Of a stretch of 64,000 nt of DNA, positions 44,703 through 55,296 are shown piece after piece. The DNA comes from JBLHKW01 sp047618565. Lineage in GTDB: Bacteria > Planctomycetota > UBA1135 > GCA-002686595. The stretch spans positions 114,700-178,699 of the forward strand of contig JBLHKW010000001.1 in assembly GCA_047618565.1 (NCBI GenBank), in the 5' to 3' direction. Below the pieces are notes generated by a model. It worked only from the letters and a program-made list of their open reading frames with translations. It was not told where the DNA came from and made no database searches. Numbering within the stretch: the first letter of the stretch is position 1; every line of letters starts with the position of its first letter. A program made the translations under genes and the position numbers.

Positions 44703-47700
44703 GTGAAGGACAGGTCCAATGCCGAGAGCCCTGGTCAGGGCTCTCGTGGCGGGCGCCCGGCGAGTCTCGGCGGGCGCGCTGGAATCGTTGCCCTCCTGTC
44801 GATCGGCTGGCTCGCGATGGGAGCTATTGCTGGCGGCGACCTGGCCCTGATTGGCAAGCCGCCGCTCGACGATCCGTCGCCTCCCGCGGTGCGCTACGGG
44901 CGTGACGTTCGGCGCATTCTCTCGACGCGCTGCTTCCAGTGTCACGGCGCGGACTCGGGGGCGCGCCAGGCCAACCTGCGGCTGGACCAGCGCGAGGGCG
45001 CGCTGGGTGGCAAGTACCCCGCGATCGTTCCGGGCGACCTGGACGAGAGCGAGCTCTGGTGGCGTATCACGAGCGACGATCCAAACGAGATGATGCCGCC
45101 GCCGGAAGCGAAGAAGCGCGCCCTCTCCCAGGCCGACCTCGACATACTGAAGCGCTGGATCGAAGGTGGCGCCGAGTACGAGCCACACTGGGCCTTCGTG
45201 GCCCCCGATCGCCCGGCGAGTCCCGTGGTCGAGCGCGACGACTGGGCACGGGGTGACATCGATCGCTTCATCCTGGCCGCGCTGGAGGCTCGCAATCTGT
45301 CGCCTTCTCCCGAGGCCGATCGTGCAACTCTGGTGCGGCGCGTCTACCTGGATCTGACGGGGCTCCCGCCCACGCTGGAAGAGCTCGATACCTTTCTGGC
45401 GGACGATGATCCACAGGCATACGAGAGCCTGGTCGATCGGATCCTCGGCACGGAGCCCTTCACCTCGCGCGTCGCCGAGAGGCTCGCCACATGGTGGATG
45501 GACGCCGCGCGCTACGCGGACACCTCGGGCATCCACACGGACAACGGGCGCCAGATGTGGCTGTGGCGCGACTGGGTGCTGGCCGCCTTGCGCGACAACA
45601 TGCCCTTCGATCGCTTCGTCATCGAGCAACTGGCTGGCGACCTGCTCCCGGATGCGACCACGGCGCAGCGGATTGCCAGTGGCTTCAACCGCAACCACAT
45701 ATCGACTGACGAGGGGGGCGCGATCGCCGAGGAGTACCTTGTCGAGTACGCCATCGACCGTGCCAACACGACAGCATCGGTCTTCCTCGGTCTGACCATG
45801 GGTTGTGCGCGCTGCCACGATCACAAGTTCGACCCGACGACCCAGGAGGACTACTACAGCATGGTCGGGTTCTTCAACTCGATCGAGGAGCCGGGCCTGT
45901 ACTCGCAGACCGCGAATCCCAATCGTGCCTACGAGCCCTTCCTTGAGGTGCCTTCGGCCGAGCAGCAGGTGCAGCTTGACCAGCTGGCTGTGCGGCACAC
46001 GGAAGTCACCGCGCGAATGCTGGAGCCTCTCCCAGGAGAAGACGCGCAGTTCCGCAGCTTCGTGAGCGAGATTCAGGCCAGAGCAGGCGTCGAGTGGTCG
46101 ATACCGACGGTGCTCTCCGCCAGCTCCTCCGATCACGCGGTCACGCTCGAGCTCCGTGAAGACCGCTCGATCCTGGCGACCGGCCCGGTCTCGGATTTCG
46201 AGGACTACACGATCGTGCTGCGCAGCGAGGCCTCGGACCTGCGCAGCGTCCTGCTCGAGGCGCTCGCGACGCCCAATCCCGATCCGGATTCGACGGCGCC
46301 CGATGGGGCGGGCCGCGCGAGCCACGGGAACGCGGTCGTCTCGCACCTGACTCTCGACGTGCGTCCTGTTGACGAGTCCGTGGACTGGACGCCGGTGCCT
46401 CTCTCCTGGGCATGGGCCGACCACGCACAGCGCAACGGGGACTTCGAGGCCGGCAACGTGATCGAACCGGACGATCGTGGATGGGCGGCGGACGGCAATG
46501 CGAATGGAGGGGCGCGCGACGTGCTCTTGCTCGCAGAGGGCCCGTTCGGATTTGCGGGTGGCACCGATCTGCGCGTCACCCTCCACTTTCGCTCGAAGTA
46601 TGCGCAGCACTCCCTTGGACGAGTCCGTCTGCGTGTGTCTCCACTCACGGACACGTCGCTCCTTCCCGTCGCCCTCGGTCGCTGGTACGTCGCCGGGCCC
46701 TTCATCCCGGCGCCCGAGGGCGATCGCGAGGCGGCCTACAGCACGGTCTTCGGGCCGGAGGCCGTCGCAGCGCTCGATCCGCTGCATGACTTCGGCGAGG
46801 GACTACCGCGCTGGGAATTTCAGGCGAAGCTGGTGGATGGAGAGCCAGTTGCGCTCTCTGCGGGTGTGGGGGCGAGCTACCTGGGCCGCACGATCTGGTC
46901 TCCGGACGCGCGCAGCGTCGATCTGCACCTTGGAAGCGATGACGGCTTCGCCCTGTTCCTGAATGGGGAGCGGGTTGGAGGGCGCATGGTGGATCGCGGC
47001 GTGGCTGCCGACCAGGACCAGGTGCGCGTGGATCTGCAGCCTGGGGCCAACATGCTCGTGTTCGAGATCATCAACACGGGTGGTCCGTCCGGATATGCGT
47101 TTGACGTCGAGCAGGCGGCGCAGGTGCTCGAGGGAGAGCTGCCCTCAGCCCTGCTCGAGCGCGGCGCGATTCCCGAGAATCAGCGCGCCCAACTGACCGA
47201 GGCCTGGCGCCGACGCTTCTTCGATGGATACCGTGCGCTCGACGACGAGCGCGTGGTCATCGAAGAGTCTCAGGCGGCTGTCGAGGCTCGTATCCCACGC
47301 ACGATGGTGATGCAGGAACTCGAGCAGCTGCGCCCGTCCTTTGTGCTGAAGCGTGGTCAGTACGACAGCCCGGACGAGGAGCGCCAGGTGGAACGCCGGC
47401 CGCCGGCCTTCCTGTCGCCGCTGCCGGTCGATGCGCCACGGGACCGCCTGGGGCTCGCGCAATGGCTGGTGGCGCCCGACAACGCTCTCTTCAGCCGGGT
47501 CGCCGTGAACCGTTTCTGGCAGCTCATGTTCGGGTCCGCGCTGGTGCGCACGAGCGAGGACTTCGGCCTGCAAGGGGAGTGGCCGACCCACCCCGAGCTG
47601 CTCGACTGGTTGGCCGTCGAGTTCCGGGAGTCGGGCTGGGACGTACGTGCGCTGCTGCGATCGATCGTCGTTTCCAGCACCTACCGCCAGGCGTCCGTCG

Positions 47701-48389
47701 GTCGGGCGGAGCTCCTTGAGCGTGACCCGAGCGACCGCTGGCTCGCGCGCTATCCGCGGCGCCGGCTGTCGGCCGAGCAGATCCGGGACCACGCTCTCTA
47801 CACGTCCGGCCTGCTGGTCGAGCGCTTCGGAGGTGCCTCGGTGAAGCCCTATCAACCCGAGGGCTTGTGGCGCGAGGTCGCGATGCTCGCCTCGAATACG
47901 CGCCTGTTCGAGGTAGGCGCTGGTGATGACCTGTGGCGCCGAAGCCTCTACACCTACTGGAAGCGTGCGGTCCCGCCGCCGGCGATGCAGGCCTTTGATG
48001 CGCCCACGCGCGAGTCCTGTGTCGTACGGCGTCAGAGTACGAACACGCCGCTGCAAGCACTGGTACTCTGGAACGACGAGCAGTTCGTGGAGGCGGCACG
48101 GATGCTCGCTGCAAGGGCGCTCGAGGACGAGCTCGACGACTCACGCCAGCTCGCGCGCCTCTTCCGCATGTGCACGTCCCGTGAGCCCGAGGCCGTCGAG
48201 GTCGAGGCCCTGGTCGCTGCCCTCGAGGGCTTCCGCAGACGCTTTCGGGAGTCGCCCGAAGATGCCGCGGCACTGCTCGAGGTTGGCGCCGCCCCGGTCC
48301 CCGACGGCGTCGACCCCGTCGAGCTCGGCGCGTGGACACTCATCGCGAACGCCGTGTTGAACCTGCACGAGACCCTGACTCAGGACTGA
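44703..48389 (+). CDS. Planctomycete cytochrome c protein PSCyt1-PSCyt2(DUF1549)-PSD1(DUF1553)
   Basis: From GTG 44703 the protein has 1228 residues with a signal (GIVALLSIGWLAMGAIAGG); ATG 44817 would cut the signal, and the longer upstream frame is antisense to the neighbour. PSCyt1 covers ~55-160 with the haem motif Cys77/Cys80/His81 (CFQCH) and MMPPPEAKKRALSQADLDILKRWIEGGA. PSCyt2/DUF1549 covers ~185-400 (DRFILAALEARNLSPSPEADRATLVRRVYLDLTGLPPT), with a second haem motif Cys368/Cys371/His372. A beta-rich insert of ~400 residues with a PA14-like part follows (VDLHLGSDDGFALFLNGE). DUF1553/PSD1 is the C-terminus (NRFWQLMFGSALVRTSEDFGLQG, STYRQASV). The DUF1501 partner follows after one base. 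The family is abundant in planctomycetes, function unproven. Confidence 0.9.
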   Translation: MKDRSNAESPGQGSRGGRPASLGGRAGIVALLSIGWLAMGAIAGGDLALIGKPPLDDPSPPAVRYGRDVRRILSTRCFQCHGADSGARQANLRLDQREGALGGKYPAIVPGDLDESELWWRITSDDPNEMMPPPEAKKRALSQADLDILKRWIEGGAEYEPHWAFVAPDRPASPVVERDDWARGDIDRFILAALEARNLSPSPEADRATLVRRVYLDLTGLPPTLEELDTFLADDDPQAYESLVDRILGTEPFTSRVAERLATWWMDAARYADTSGIHTDNGRQMWLWRDWVLAALRDNMPFDRFVIEQLAGDLLPDATTAQRIASGFNRNHISTDEGGAIAEEYLVEYAIDRANTTASVFLGLTMGCARCHDHKFDPTTQEDYYSMVGFFNSIEEPGLYSQTANPNRAYEPFLEVPSAEQQVQLDQLAVRHTEVTARMLEPLPGEDAQFRSFVSEIQARAGVEWSIPTVLSASSSDHAVTLELREDRSILATGPVSDFEDYTIVLRSEASDLRSVLLEALATPNPDPDSTAPDGAGRASHGNAVVSHLTLDVRPVDESVDWTPVPLSWAWADHAQRNGDFEAGNVIEPDDRGWAADGNANGGARDVLLLAEGPFGFAGGTDLRVTLHFRSKYAQHSLGRVRLRVSPLTDTSLLPVALGRWYVAGPFIPAPEGDREAAYSTVFGPEAVAALDPLHDFGEGLPRWEFQAKLVDGEPVALSAGVGASYLGRTIWSPDARSVDLHLGSDDGFALFLNGERVGGRMVDRGVAADQDQVRVDLQPGANMLVFEIINTGGPSGYAFDVEQAAQVLEGELPSALLERGAIPENQRAQLTEAWRRRFFDGYRALDDERVVIEESQAAVEARIPRTMVMQELEQLRPSFVLKRGQYDSPDEERQVERRPPAFLSPLPVDAPRDRLGLAQWLVAPDNALFSRVAVNRFWQLMFGSALVRTSEDFGLQGEWPTHPELLDWLAVEFRESGWDVRALLRSIVVSSTYRQASVGRAELLERDPSDRWLARYPRRRLSAEQIRDHALYTSGLLVERFGGASVKPYQPEGLWREVAMLASNTRLFEVGAGDDLWRRSLYTYWKRAVPPPAMQAFDAPTRESCVVRRQSTNTPLQALVLWNDEQFVEAARMLAARALEDELDDSRQLARLFRMCTSREPEAVEVEALVAALEGFRRRFRESPEDAAALLEVGAAPVPDGVDPVELGAWTLIANAVLNLHETLTQD

Positions 48390-48390
48390 C

Positions 48391-49842
<1,452 letters not shown>

Positions 49843-49866
49843 CGCTCAGGCCTGCGTGCCTGCCAG

Positions 49867-50895
49867 TCAGAAAACCTGTTCAGCGACCCACTGGACCATC
49901 AGGTCCATGTACTCCCTCGACACCGCACGCCAGCCCTCCGGGCTGGCGACGCGGATGCCATGATCGGCGCCACGGATCACGTTTATTGCCAGGGCCTCGT
50001 TGCCGGACATCGCGAAGGCGCTGGTGAATGCGCTGACACTGCGGTCCACAGGAACGATGCTGTCTTCGCCACCGAATACAGCCAGGAGTGGAACGCGCAC
50101 GCGCTCCAGGGTCAGCCTGGGCTCATAGGCGCTGTGCAAGGCCCAGTTCGCGAGGATCGGATAGCGCAGGAACTCTTCCCGGCGCTGGAAGGGGAACGCG
50201 AAGTTGTCGCGCGTAAACCAGGGCTCACTGGCGATGGCCGTGTGCAGTTCCTGCGCCGCTTCGAAGCCTGCGCCGGTGATCAGGTAGGTCCAGTAGGCTC
50301 GCCGGTAGGCGCCCGCGCGCTCGAGGTCAGGCTCGGAGAGTCCGGTACGGCGAAGTTGATTGCCCTTGTCGAAGAGATTCTGCTCGAGCGGCGAGACACC
50401 CGGTGCTGACTGCACCACCACGAAACGAATGTGTTCGCTCATGGAGGCGGCCATGGGTGCGACCCAGCCCCCCTGGCTCGCGCCGAAGACGCCGATGCGT
50501 TCAGCGTCGATCGATGCATGCGCGCGCAGGTAGGAGACGGCGCCCAGCAGGTCCGCGCAAGGGATGCGCAGATCCGGCGCCTCAATATACGTGCCCTCGG
50601 AGTTACCTACCCCGCGCTTGTCATAGCGCATGACCGCGATGCCCTGTCGCGCGAAGAGATCGACGAACATTCCGTAGCCACGTCGTGACCCGGGTTCCGA
50701 ACCGTGGGTCAGGAGGATCACGGGATGTGGTCCCTCTCCCTCGGGCAGGGTCAGGTTACCGGCGAGCGTGATGCCGCCACCCACGAACTGGAAGTCCTCC
50801 TGCGCGAGCTCCTGCGGCGGCCGGATTCCAGCTGCACCCGTGGGCATGGATAGGGCAGAGGGCAGGGCGACGATCAGGGCAAGCAGGGGGATCAT
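49867..50895 (-). CDS. Exported alpha/beta hydrolase (dienelactone hydrolase/BAAT-like)
   Basis: The 342-residue protein has a signal (LLALIVALPSALS). The core follows the alpha/beta hydrolase order: GITLAGNLTLPEGEGPHPVILLTHGSEPG, YDKRGVGNSEGTY, the nucleophile elbow GASQGGW (Gly-x-Ser-x-Gly) near residue 148, PLLAVFGGEDSIVPVDRS with the catalytic Asp, and GADHGIRVASPEGW with the His. Such enzymes act on small esters or peptides in the periplasm; the substrate is unknown. Its stop lies 24 bases from the DUF1501 stop, convergent with it. Confidence 0.88.
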   Translation of the reverse strand: MIPLLALIVALPSALSMPTGAAGIRPPQELAQEDFQFVGGGITLAGNLTLPEGEGPHPVILLTHGSEPGSRRGYGMFVDLFARQGIAVMRYDKRGVGNSEGTYIEAPDLRIPCADLLGAVSYLRAHASIDAERIGVFGASQGGWVAPMAASMSEHIRFVVVQSAPGVSPLEQNLFDKGNQLRRTGLSEPDLERAGAYRRAYWTYLITGAGFEAAQELHTAIASEPWFTRDNFAFPFQRREEFLRYPILANWALHSAYEPRLTLERVRVPLLAVFGGEDSIVPVDRSVSAFTSAFAMSGNEALAINVIRGADHGIRVASPEGWRAVSREYMDLMVQWVAEQVF

Positions 50896-51081
50896 GGGTG
50901 GGTCTCACTTGGACAAGGCGGACTCGTGCCCTTTCTACCCGTTTTTCGGGCCCGCTATGGAACGCGAATGAAAATGGTACGGTGACGACCGATCACCAAG
51001 GAATGGCGCTTGCCGCGCGCGTGACCCCGGCGTGAATTGACGGTCTGAAGGGCGAAGCTCGCCGCTGACGACCTCTCGTCG

Positions 51082-51825
51082 CTACGGCAGCCACAGTTCG
51101 GCCAGTACGAGCACGCCGAGCAGGACAGCGCCCACGCCGAATAGCGCTCCACCGACCACGATCAACGGGACGAGTGCTGGATTGCTGCGTGTCAACCACC
51201 AGCCACCCAGGTCGACGAGCAGGGCGGCGCCGGTCAATGCGGACAGCTTGGGGGCGACACCAGCGGCGAAGCGCGTCCACATGACGAGCATCATCAGCAG
51301 CAGGGTCACGGTGCCCAGGGCCAGCGCATGGGTGTGGGTGGAGGCCAGCAGGATCTCGGTGGAGACCGGTTCGATCGTGCTCGCGAAGGCGACGCGCTTG
51401 ATGTCGTCCCAGTATTCGAGCGGCATGCTCTCGCCGATGGGGTCGTCGGCGTTGCGGGAGTGGCAGGAGGTGCACGCGCTCGCCAGGATCTCGGCCGGAG
51501 CCTGGTCGCCGAGGTCGAGGTTGTCGTAGTCCTCGCTGATACGGTCGCCGTTGAGCCAGGTGAGCAGCGTGGCGCGGCTGGGGGCGCTCAGTTCGGTGGG
51601 ATGGCCGGCGGCGAGGGCATCCCTGAGCGCGGAGGGTGTGCGCACGCCGTGGTAGTGGCCCTCGATGTCGTCCATCGTCAGGCCCGGGCGCTCGTCACGG
51701 TTCTCGTGGTGCTGCGCCATGTAGAGACCGGACGCGAGGAAGCCGCCCAGCAGCACGAGCAGCACGCAGGAGAGGCCCAGGCGCATGGCGAAGGGCAGTT
51801 GTCGCAGGCGGAAGTCCGCGCTCAT
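51082..51825 (-). CDS. Membrane-anchored cytochrome c-type protein, last gene of the oxidoreductase operon
   Basis: The 247-residue protein starts at 51825, overlapping the stop of the upstream oxidoreductase (ATGA). An N-terminal membrane helix (LGLSCVLLVLLGGFLASGLYM) is followed by a periplasmic domain with one haem motif (ACTSCHSRNADDP). Three more membrane helices come after it (HTHALALGTVTLLLMMLVMW, ALTGAALLVDLGGWWL, VVGGALFGVGAVLLGVLVLAELW). Several His residues stand at the membrane edge (STHTHAL). It would pass electrons between a periplasmic donor and the membrane. The position at the end of an operon with ApbE and three oxidoreductases makes it the likely electron outlet. Confidence 0.8.
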   Translation of the reverse strand: MSADFRLRQLPFAMRLGLSCVLLVLLGGFLASGLYMAQHHENRDERPGLTMDDIEGHYHGVRTPSALRDALAAGHPTELSAPSRATLLTWLNGDRISEDYDNLDLGDQAPAEILASACTSCHSRNADDPIGESMPLEYWDDIKRVAFASTIEPVSTEILLASTHTHALALGTVTLLLMMLVMWTRFAAGVAPKLSALTGAALLVDLGGWWLTRSNPALVPLIVVGGALFGVGAVLLGVLVLAELWLP

Positions 51826-53048
51826 CTCTGCTCTCCGGAGAGCTCGATCGGCAGTTCCTCGTTTGCGGCCGACGCCTCGTGCGCGCGGATCCCGACGATC
51901 GCGGCGCGCAAGCCTTCGTCGGCGCCGCAGGCCACCGGTTGGCCCTCGGTCGCGCTCTTCAGGAAGGATTCCATTCCGTAGTAGAGCGGCGGGTGCGGCA
52001 GGCCGATGCCTTCCTTGAGCTTGCCCTGGGCCGAGAGCTTCGTCGCATCGGCGATCAGGGTGATGCCCTCGTCGTTGTGGAAGCGCTGGCGGTTCGCGTA
52101 GACCTCCCAACCCTGAGTCGGCGCATCGGCTTCCTTGAACATCCACCCGTGGGTCCAGGAGAGCTTGACGGAGCCCATGGTGCCCATCAGGAGCTCGAAC
52201 TGTCCCTCGAAGGAGTTGCCGAGGGTCGCGTCGTAGTCGCAGGCCATGCCCTTCGGAAAGTTCAGCTGACACTGCACGGTGTCGTCGACCTCGCGCCCAT
52301 CGTCCCAGGCTCTGACTGATCCGCTCGCGCGCACGGAGCTCGGGTACTTGCCCGTGAACCAGTGCAGGACATCGAACTGCTGGGTCCCGAACTCGCCCAG
52401 CAGACCCGTCGAGAGCTTGGGGTCGACGCGCCAGTTGAGCTTCGCTTCGCGCGCGGGGTCCGACGCGGGCGTGCGCCAGGAGGTCTTCTTGTGGTACTGG
52501 CCGCGCAGCCCGACGATGTCGCCGATCGCGCCGGAGCGCACGAAGGTACGCGCCAGCTTGTAGACCGGATTGCAGCGACCGAGCATGCCGGTCTGGAAGA
52601 CGGAGCTTGCTGCGCGTGCAGCCTGGGCTATCGCCTGGGCGTCGTCGACGGTGTGGGCCAGAGGCGCCTCACAGTAGACGTGTTTGCCGGCGGCGAGGGC
52701 TGCGATGGCGAGGTCCTTGTGGGCATGGGTTGGCGTTGCGATCACGACGGCGTCGAGGCTCTCGTCCGATAGGAGGGAGGAGTGCTCGGGATGGGGCTGG
52801 GCCTCGGCCGCCCGGCGCGCTCCGGATCGCAGGCGCGCGTCGTCGGTGTCGCAGATGGCGGCGACGGTGACGTCCTCGAACTTTCCGAGTTCGGCCAGGA
52901 TGGCGCGCCCCTGTCTACCGACTCCGATCACGCCGACGGACAGGTTGCTGGCCAGTCTCGGGACGGGCATCCAGTTCGGCGAAATGGCGAAGAACGCGGC
53001 CGCGCCCGAGGCGCTCTTGAGGAAGTCTCTGCGGTCGTTGGGGGTCAT
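51822..53048 (-). CDS. Gfo/Idh/MocA oxidoreductase, Tat-exported (third in operon)
   Basis: ATG 53048 gives 408 residues and overlaps the ApbE stop by 4 bases. A Tat-like signal (NDRRDFLKSASGAAAFFAIS) precedes the Rossmann start SVGVIGVGRQGRAILAELGKFEDVTVAAICDTDD. VVIATPTHAHKDLAIAALAAGKHVYCEAPLAHTVDDA holds the family's EKP-type motif in altered form (EAP, so the catalytic Lys is replaced by Ala). The C-terminal domain has LLGEFGTQQFDVLHWFTGKYP and GMACDYDATLGNSFEGQFELLMGT. These proteins oxidise sugar hydroxyls with tightly bound NAD(P); export suggests periplasmic glycoside oxidation. The missing Lys makes its own activity doubtful. Confidence 0.88.
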   Translation of the reverse strand: MTPNDRRDFLKSASGAAAFFAISPNWMPVPRLASNLSVGVIGVGRQGRAILAELGKFEDVTVAAICDTDDARLRSGARRAAEAQPHPEHSSLLSDESLDAVVIATPTHAHKDLAIAALAAGKHVYCEAPLAHTVDDAQAIAQAARAASSVFQTGMLGRCNPVYKLARTFVRSGAIGDIVGLRGQYHKKTSWRTPASDPAREAKLNWRVDPKLSTGLLGEFGTQQFDVLHWFTGKYPSSVRASGSVRAWDDGREVDDTVQCQLNFPKGMACDYDATLGNSFEGQFELLMGTMGSVKLSWTHGWMFKEADAPTQGWEVYANRQRFHNDEGITLIADATKLSAQGKLKEGIGLPHPPLYYGMESFLKSATEGQPVACGADEGLRAAIVGIRAHEASAANEELPIELSGEQR

Positions 53049-53935
53049 GAGGCGCTGGCTTCGAGCTCTGTGGATCGGGAGGGGGACTGGCCTGGTGCCC
53101 AGCGCGTCCATTCGACCTGAAGGGCGCCGGGCAACGCGAGGGCCCAGTCGCAATCTTCAGGTATGGACGCGCCGTCACCCGCAACGAGCAATGCCGTCGA
53201 CCAGGCGTCGGCCAGGGTCGCGTTGGGTGCGAGGACCGCCGCACGCGCGAGCCCGGGCTGGGCGTGCGGGCTGCGCGGATCGAGAACGTGCGCACTTCCC
53301 GCTCTGGGCGCGGAAACGGAGAGGGCGCGCTGGACGAGCTGCGCCTGTGGCGCGCTGCGTTCCGGGCCCAGGCTGACCGTCCACGCGTGCTTGCCCGATG
53401 GGGGGCCGAGGGCGAGGGCCGTACTGGTGCCGCCGTGCAGCAATGCGCGCGTCACGCCCGCGTCTGCGAGCGCGCGTGCAGCGTTGTCGAGCGCGATGCC
53501 CTTGCCGATGGCGCCCAGATCGAGCTTCAGGTCCGGGTGGGCGAAGGCCACGCGCTTGCGCGCGCCCTGGAGCTCGACCGCGGCCCAGCCCACATGCGCA
53601 CGATCGCGTTCATTTTCGACCCGTACGTCAGAGCTGTCGTGCTGCATCCACGCCCCGATGCTCGCGTCGAAAGCGCCGCTCGACGCGCTCCAGATCTGCT
53701 CGCACAGCACGAGTGCCTCGAACAATTCGCCATCCACGGGCACGGGGCCGAGTGCCGCCGAGCGGTTGAGGTGACTGAGGACGCTGTCGCTGCGGAAACG
53801 ACTGAGGCGCGCGTCGCAGCCTTCGATCTCTGCCAGAGCCTCCTCGCCGGCGGCGCGCAGGAAGCCCCGGTCCCCGCCCACGAGTACGAGCTCGAAGCGC
53901 GTACCCATGCACTCGATGGCCAGGCGCTCGATCAT
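53045..53935 (-). CDS. apbE: FAD:protein FMN transferase (ApbE)
   Basis: ATG 53935 gives 296 residues. ApbE motifs appear in order: ECMGTRFELVLVG at the start, SRFRSDSVLSHLNRSA, ALVLCEQIWSASSGAFDASIGAW, KLDLGAIGKGIALDNAARALADAGVTRALLHGGTSTALALG and ADAWSTALLVAG near the C-terminus, where DAxSTA is the metal-binding motif. It covalently attaches FMN to Thr of target proteins on the outer face of the membrane. No signal peptide is seen, although many ApbE proteins are lipoproteins. The gene lies 41 bases after one oxidoreductase and overlaps the next. No obvious DxxS/TGA(T/S) target is encoded next to it. Confidence 0.9.
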   Translation of the reverse strand: MIERLAIECMGTRFELVLVGGDRGFLRAAGEEALAEIEGCDARLSRFRSDSVLSHLNRSAALGPVPVDGELFEALVLCEQIWSASSGAFDASIGAWMQHDSSDVRVENERDRAHVGWAAVELQGARKRVAFAHPDLKLDLGAIGKGIALDNAARALADAGVTRALLHGGTSTALALGPPSGKHAWTVSLGPERSAPQAQLVQRALSVSAPRAGSAHVLDPRSPHAQPGLARAAVLAPNATLADAWSTALLVAGDGASIPEDCDWALALPGALQVEWTRWAPGQSPSRSTELEASAS

Positions 53936-53976
53936 GGGCGACGCCTCGAAGCCGTATGGAGTGTGGGCACGGGCCA

Positions 53977-55296
53977 CTAACTGATGGGACGGGTTTCGAG
54001 CGTGGCCGGGTCGAAGGAGTAGGACCCGCCTTCCCACATGGAGCGTGTGGCAAGGTCCACGATCACCATCACCTGGGTCGCCAGTTCGACCTGGCTGACG
54101 TTCTGGGCGCGCGTGCGTACGCAGGAGAGCCAGTCCAGGCGCAGCTTGTCCTGTGGCGCACTGTTGTCGGCCTCGATCGTCACCGGGTCGATGTCGTCCA
54201 CGAACGGCGGCTCGGGGCGCAGGACGCAGTTGTTGCCGCCCAGTTCGAGGTTGGCCTCGTGTCCGCGAATGAGCACCGGCAATCCCGTCGAGTTGCAGGT
54301 CGAGCCGGCCACGATCATCGTGTGTTCGCCTTGGAACTCGACCGTGAGGTTGACCTGGTCATGGTTCTCCATCTCCTTGTCGACGTAGTGACCCCCGGCG
54401 GCGGTCACGCGCGTGGGCCAGCCGCAATCGATGGCAAAGATCATGGGCGTGATCATGTGCACCAGGAGGTCTCCGATGATGCCCGTCGAGTAGTCACGAT
54501 AGCGCCGCCAGCGATGGTAGACGTTCGTGTCCCACTCGCGCACGCCGAGCGGTCCGCACCAGGCCTCCCAGTCGAGCATCTCGCCCGGCTGGACCTCTTT
54601 CTCGATCTCGTACAGCCACTCGCCCCCGGGGGAGTTGCGGCAGTAGCTCGTCTGGCTGAACACGGGCTTGCCGATCCTGCCCGCGCTGATGAGTTTCTTC
54701 GCCTCGACGAACTTGCCCCAGGTCATGTACTGGGTGCCGACCTGCAGGCGCATCTCCGGGTTGGCTTCCATGACAGCGCGCATCCAGAGCGCCTCGTCGA
54801 GGCGCAGGGTCATGGGCTTCTCCACGTACACGTCCTTGCCCGACGCGATCGCATCGATCGAGTGCTGCGCGTGCCAGTGCTCGGTGGATGCAACCAGGAC
54901 ACAGTGGATGTCTTCTCGTGCGAGGAGCTCCTTGTAGTCGCGATAGCCTTCGACCTGGACTCCGGGCTGGTTCTCGCTCAGCCACGCGAGTGCGCGGTCG
55001 AGGCGCGGCTTGCAGACCTCCGCCAGAGCCACGATCTCGACCTTCTCGTCGCCGTTCTTGGCGTGCGCGATGGTCGCGTGCATGTGGCCGCTACCCATGC
55101 TGCCGGGGCCGATGATGGCCATACGGAGGGTCTCGTCGGGTCCCACGGACGGCGGCTTGGCTCCACGCGGGATCGGGCGCGTGCGCCAGCTGGAACCTCC
55201 CAGGTTGGCGCAGGAGCCCGTTGCGAACAGGCCCGTGGCCAGGGCTGTGCTGGAAAGGAAGTTGCGACGGGACGGGTTGGGGATGTTGCTACTCAT
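53977..55296 (-). CDS. Gfo/Idh/MocA oxidoreductase, Tat/lipoprotein-exported (second in operon)
   Basis: ATG 55296 gives 439 residues and overlaps the stop of the first oxidoreductase (ATGA); the longer frame to 56241 is antisense-like. The signal combines Tat and lipobox features (NPSRRNFLSSTALATGLFATGSCANLG). The Rossmann domain starts LRMAIIGPGSMGSGHMHATIAHA and continues CVLVASTEHWHAQHSIDAIASGKDVYVEKPMTLRLDEALWM, with the catalytic EKP Lys present. GGEWLYEIEKEVQPGEMLDWEAWCGPLG and GGHYVDKEMENHDQVNLTVEF are typical of the large planctomycete branch. It would oxidise a sugar hydroxyl outside the cytoplasm. Confidence 0.9.
   Translation of the reverse strand: MSSNIPNPSRRNFLSSTALATGLFATGSCANLGGSSWRTRPIPRGAKPPSVGPDETLRMAIIGPGSMGSGHMHATIAHAKNGDEKVEIVALAEVCKPRLDRALAWLSENQPGVQVEGYRDYKELLAREDIHCVLVASTEHWHAQHSIDAIASGKDVYVEKPMTLRLDEALWMRAVMEANPEMRLQVGTQYMTWGKFVEAKKLISAGRIGKPVFSQTSYCRNSPGGEWLYEIEKEVQPGEMLDWEAWCGPLGVREWDTNVYHRWRRYRDYSTGIIGDLLVHMITPMIFAIDCGWPTRVTAAGGHYVDKEMENHDQVNLTVEFQGEHTMIVAGSTCNSTGLPVLIRGHEANLELGGNNCVLRPEPPFVDDIDPVTIEADNSAPQDKLRLDWLSCVRTRAQNVSQVELATQVMVIVDLATRSMWEGGSYSFDPATLETRPIS

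Noticed and set aside
44610..46787. N-terminal extension of the propeller gene at 43482-44609 to a 1101-residue protein
   Set aside because: The extension is antisense to the PSD1 gene, and a proper signal peptide begins at 44609.
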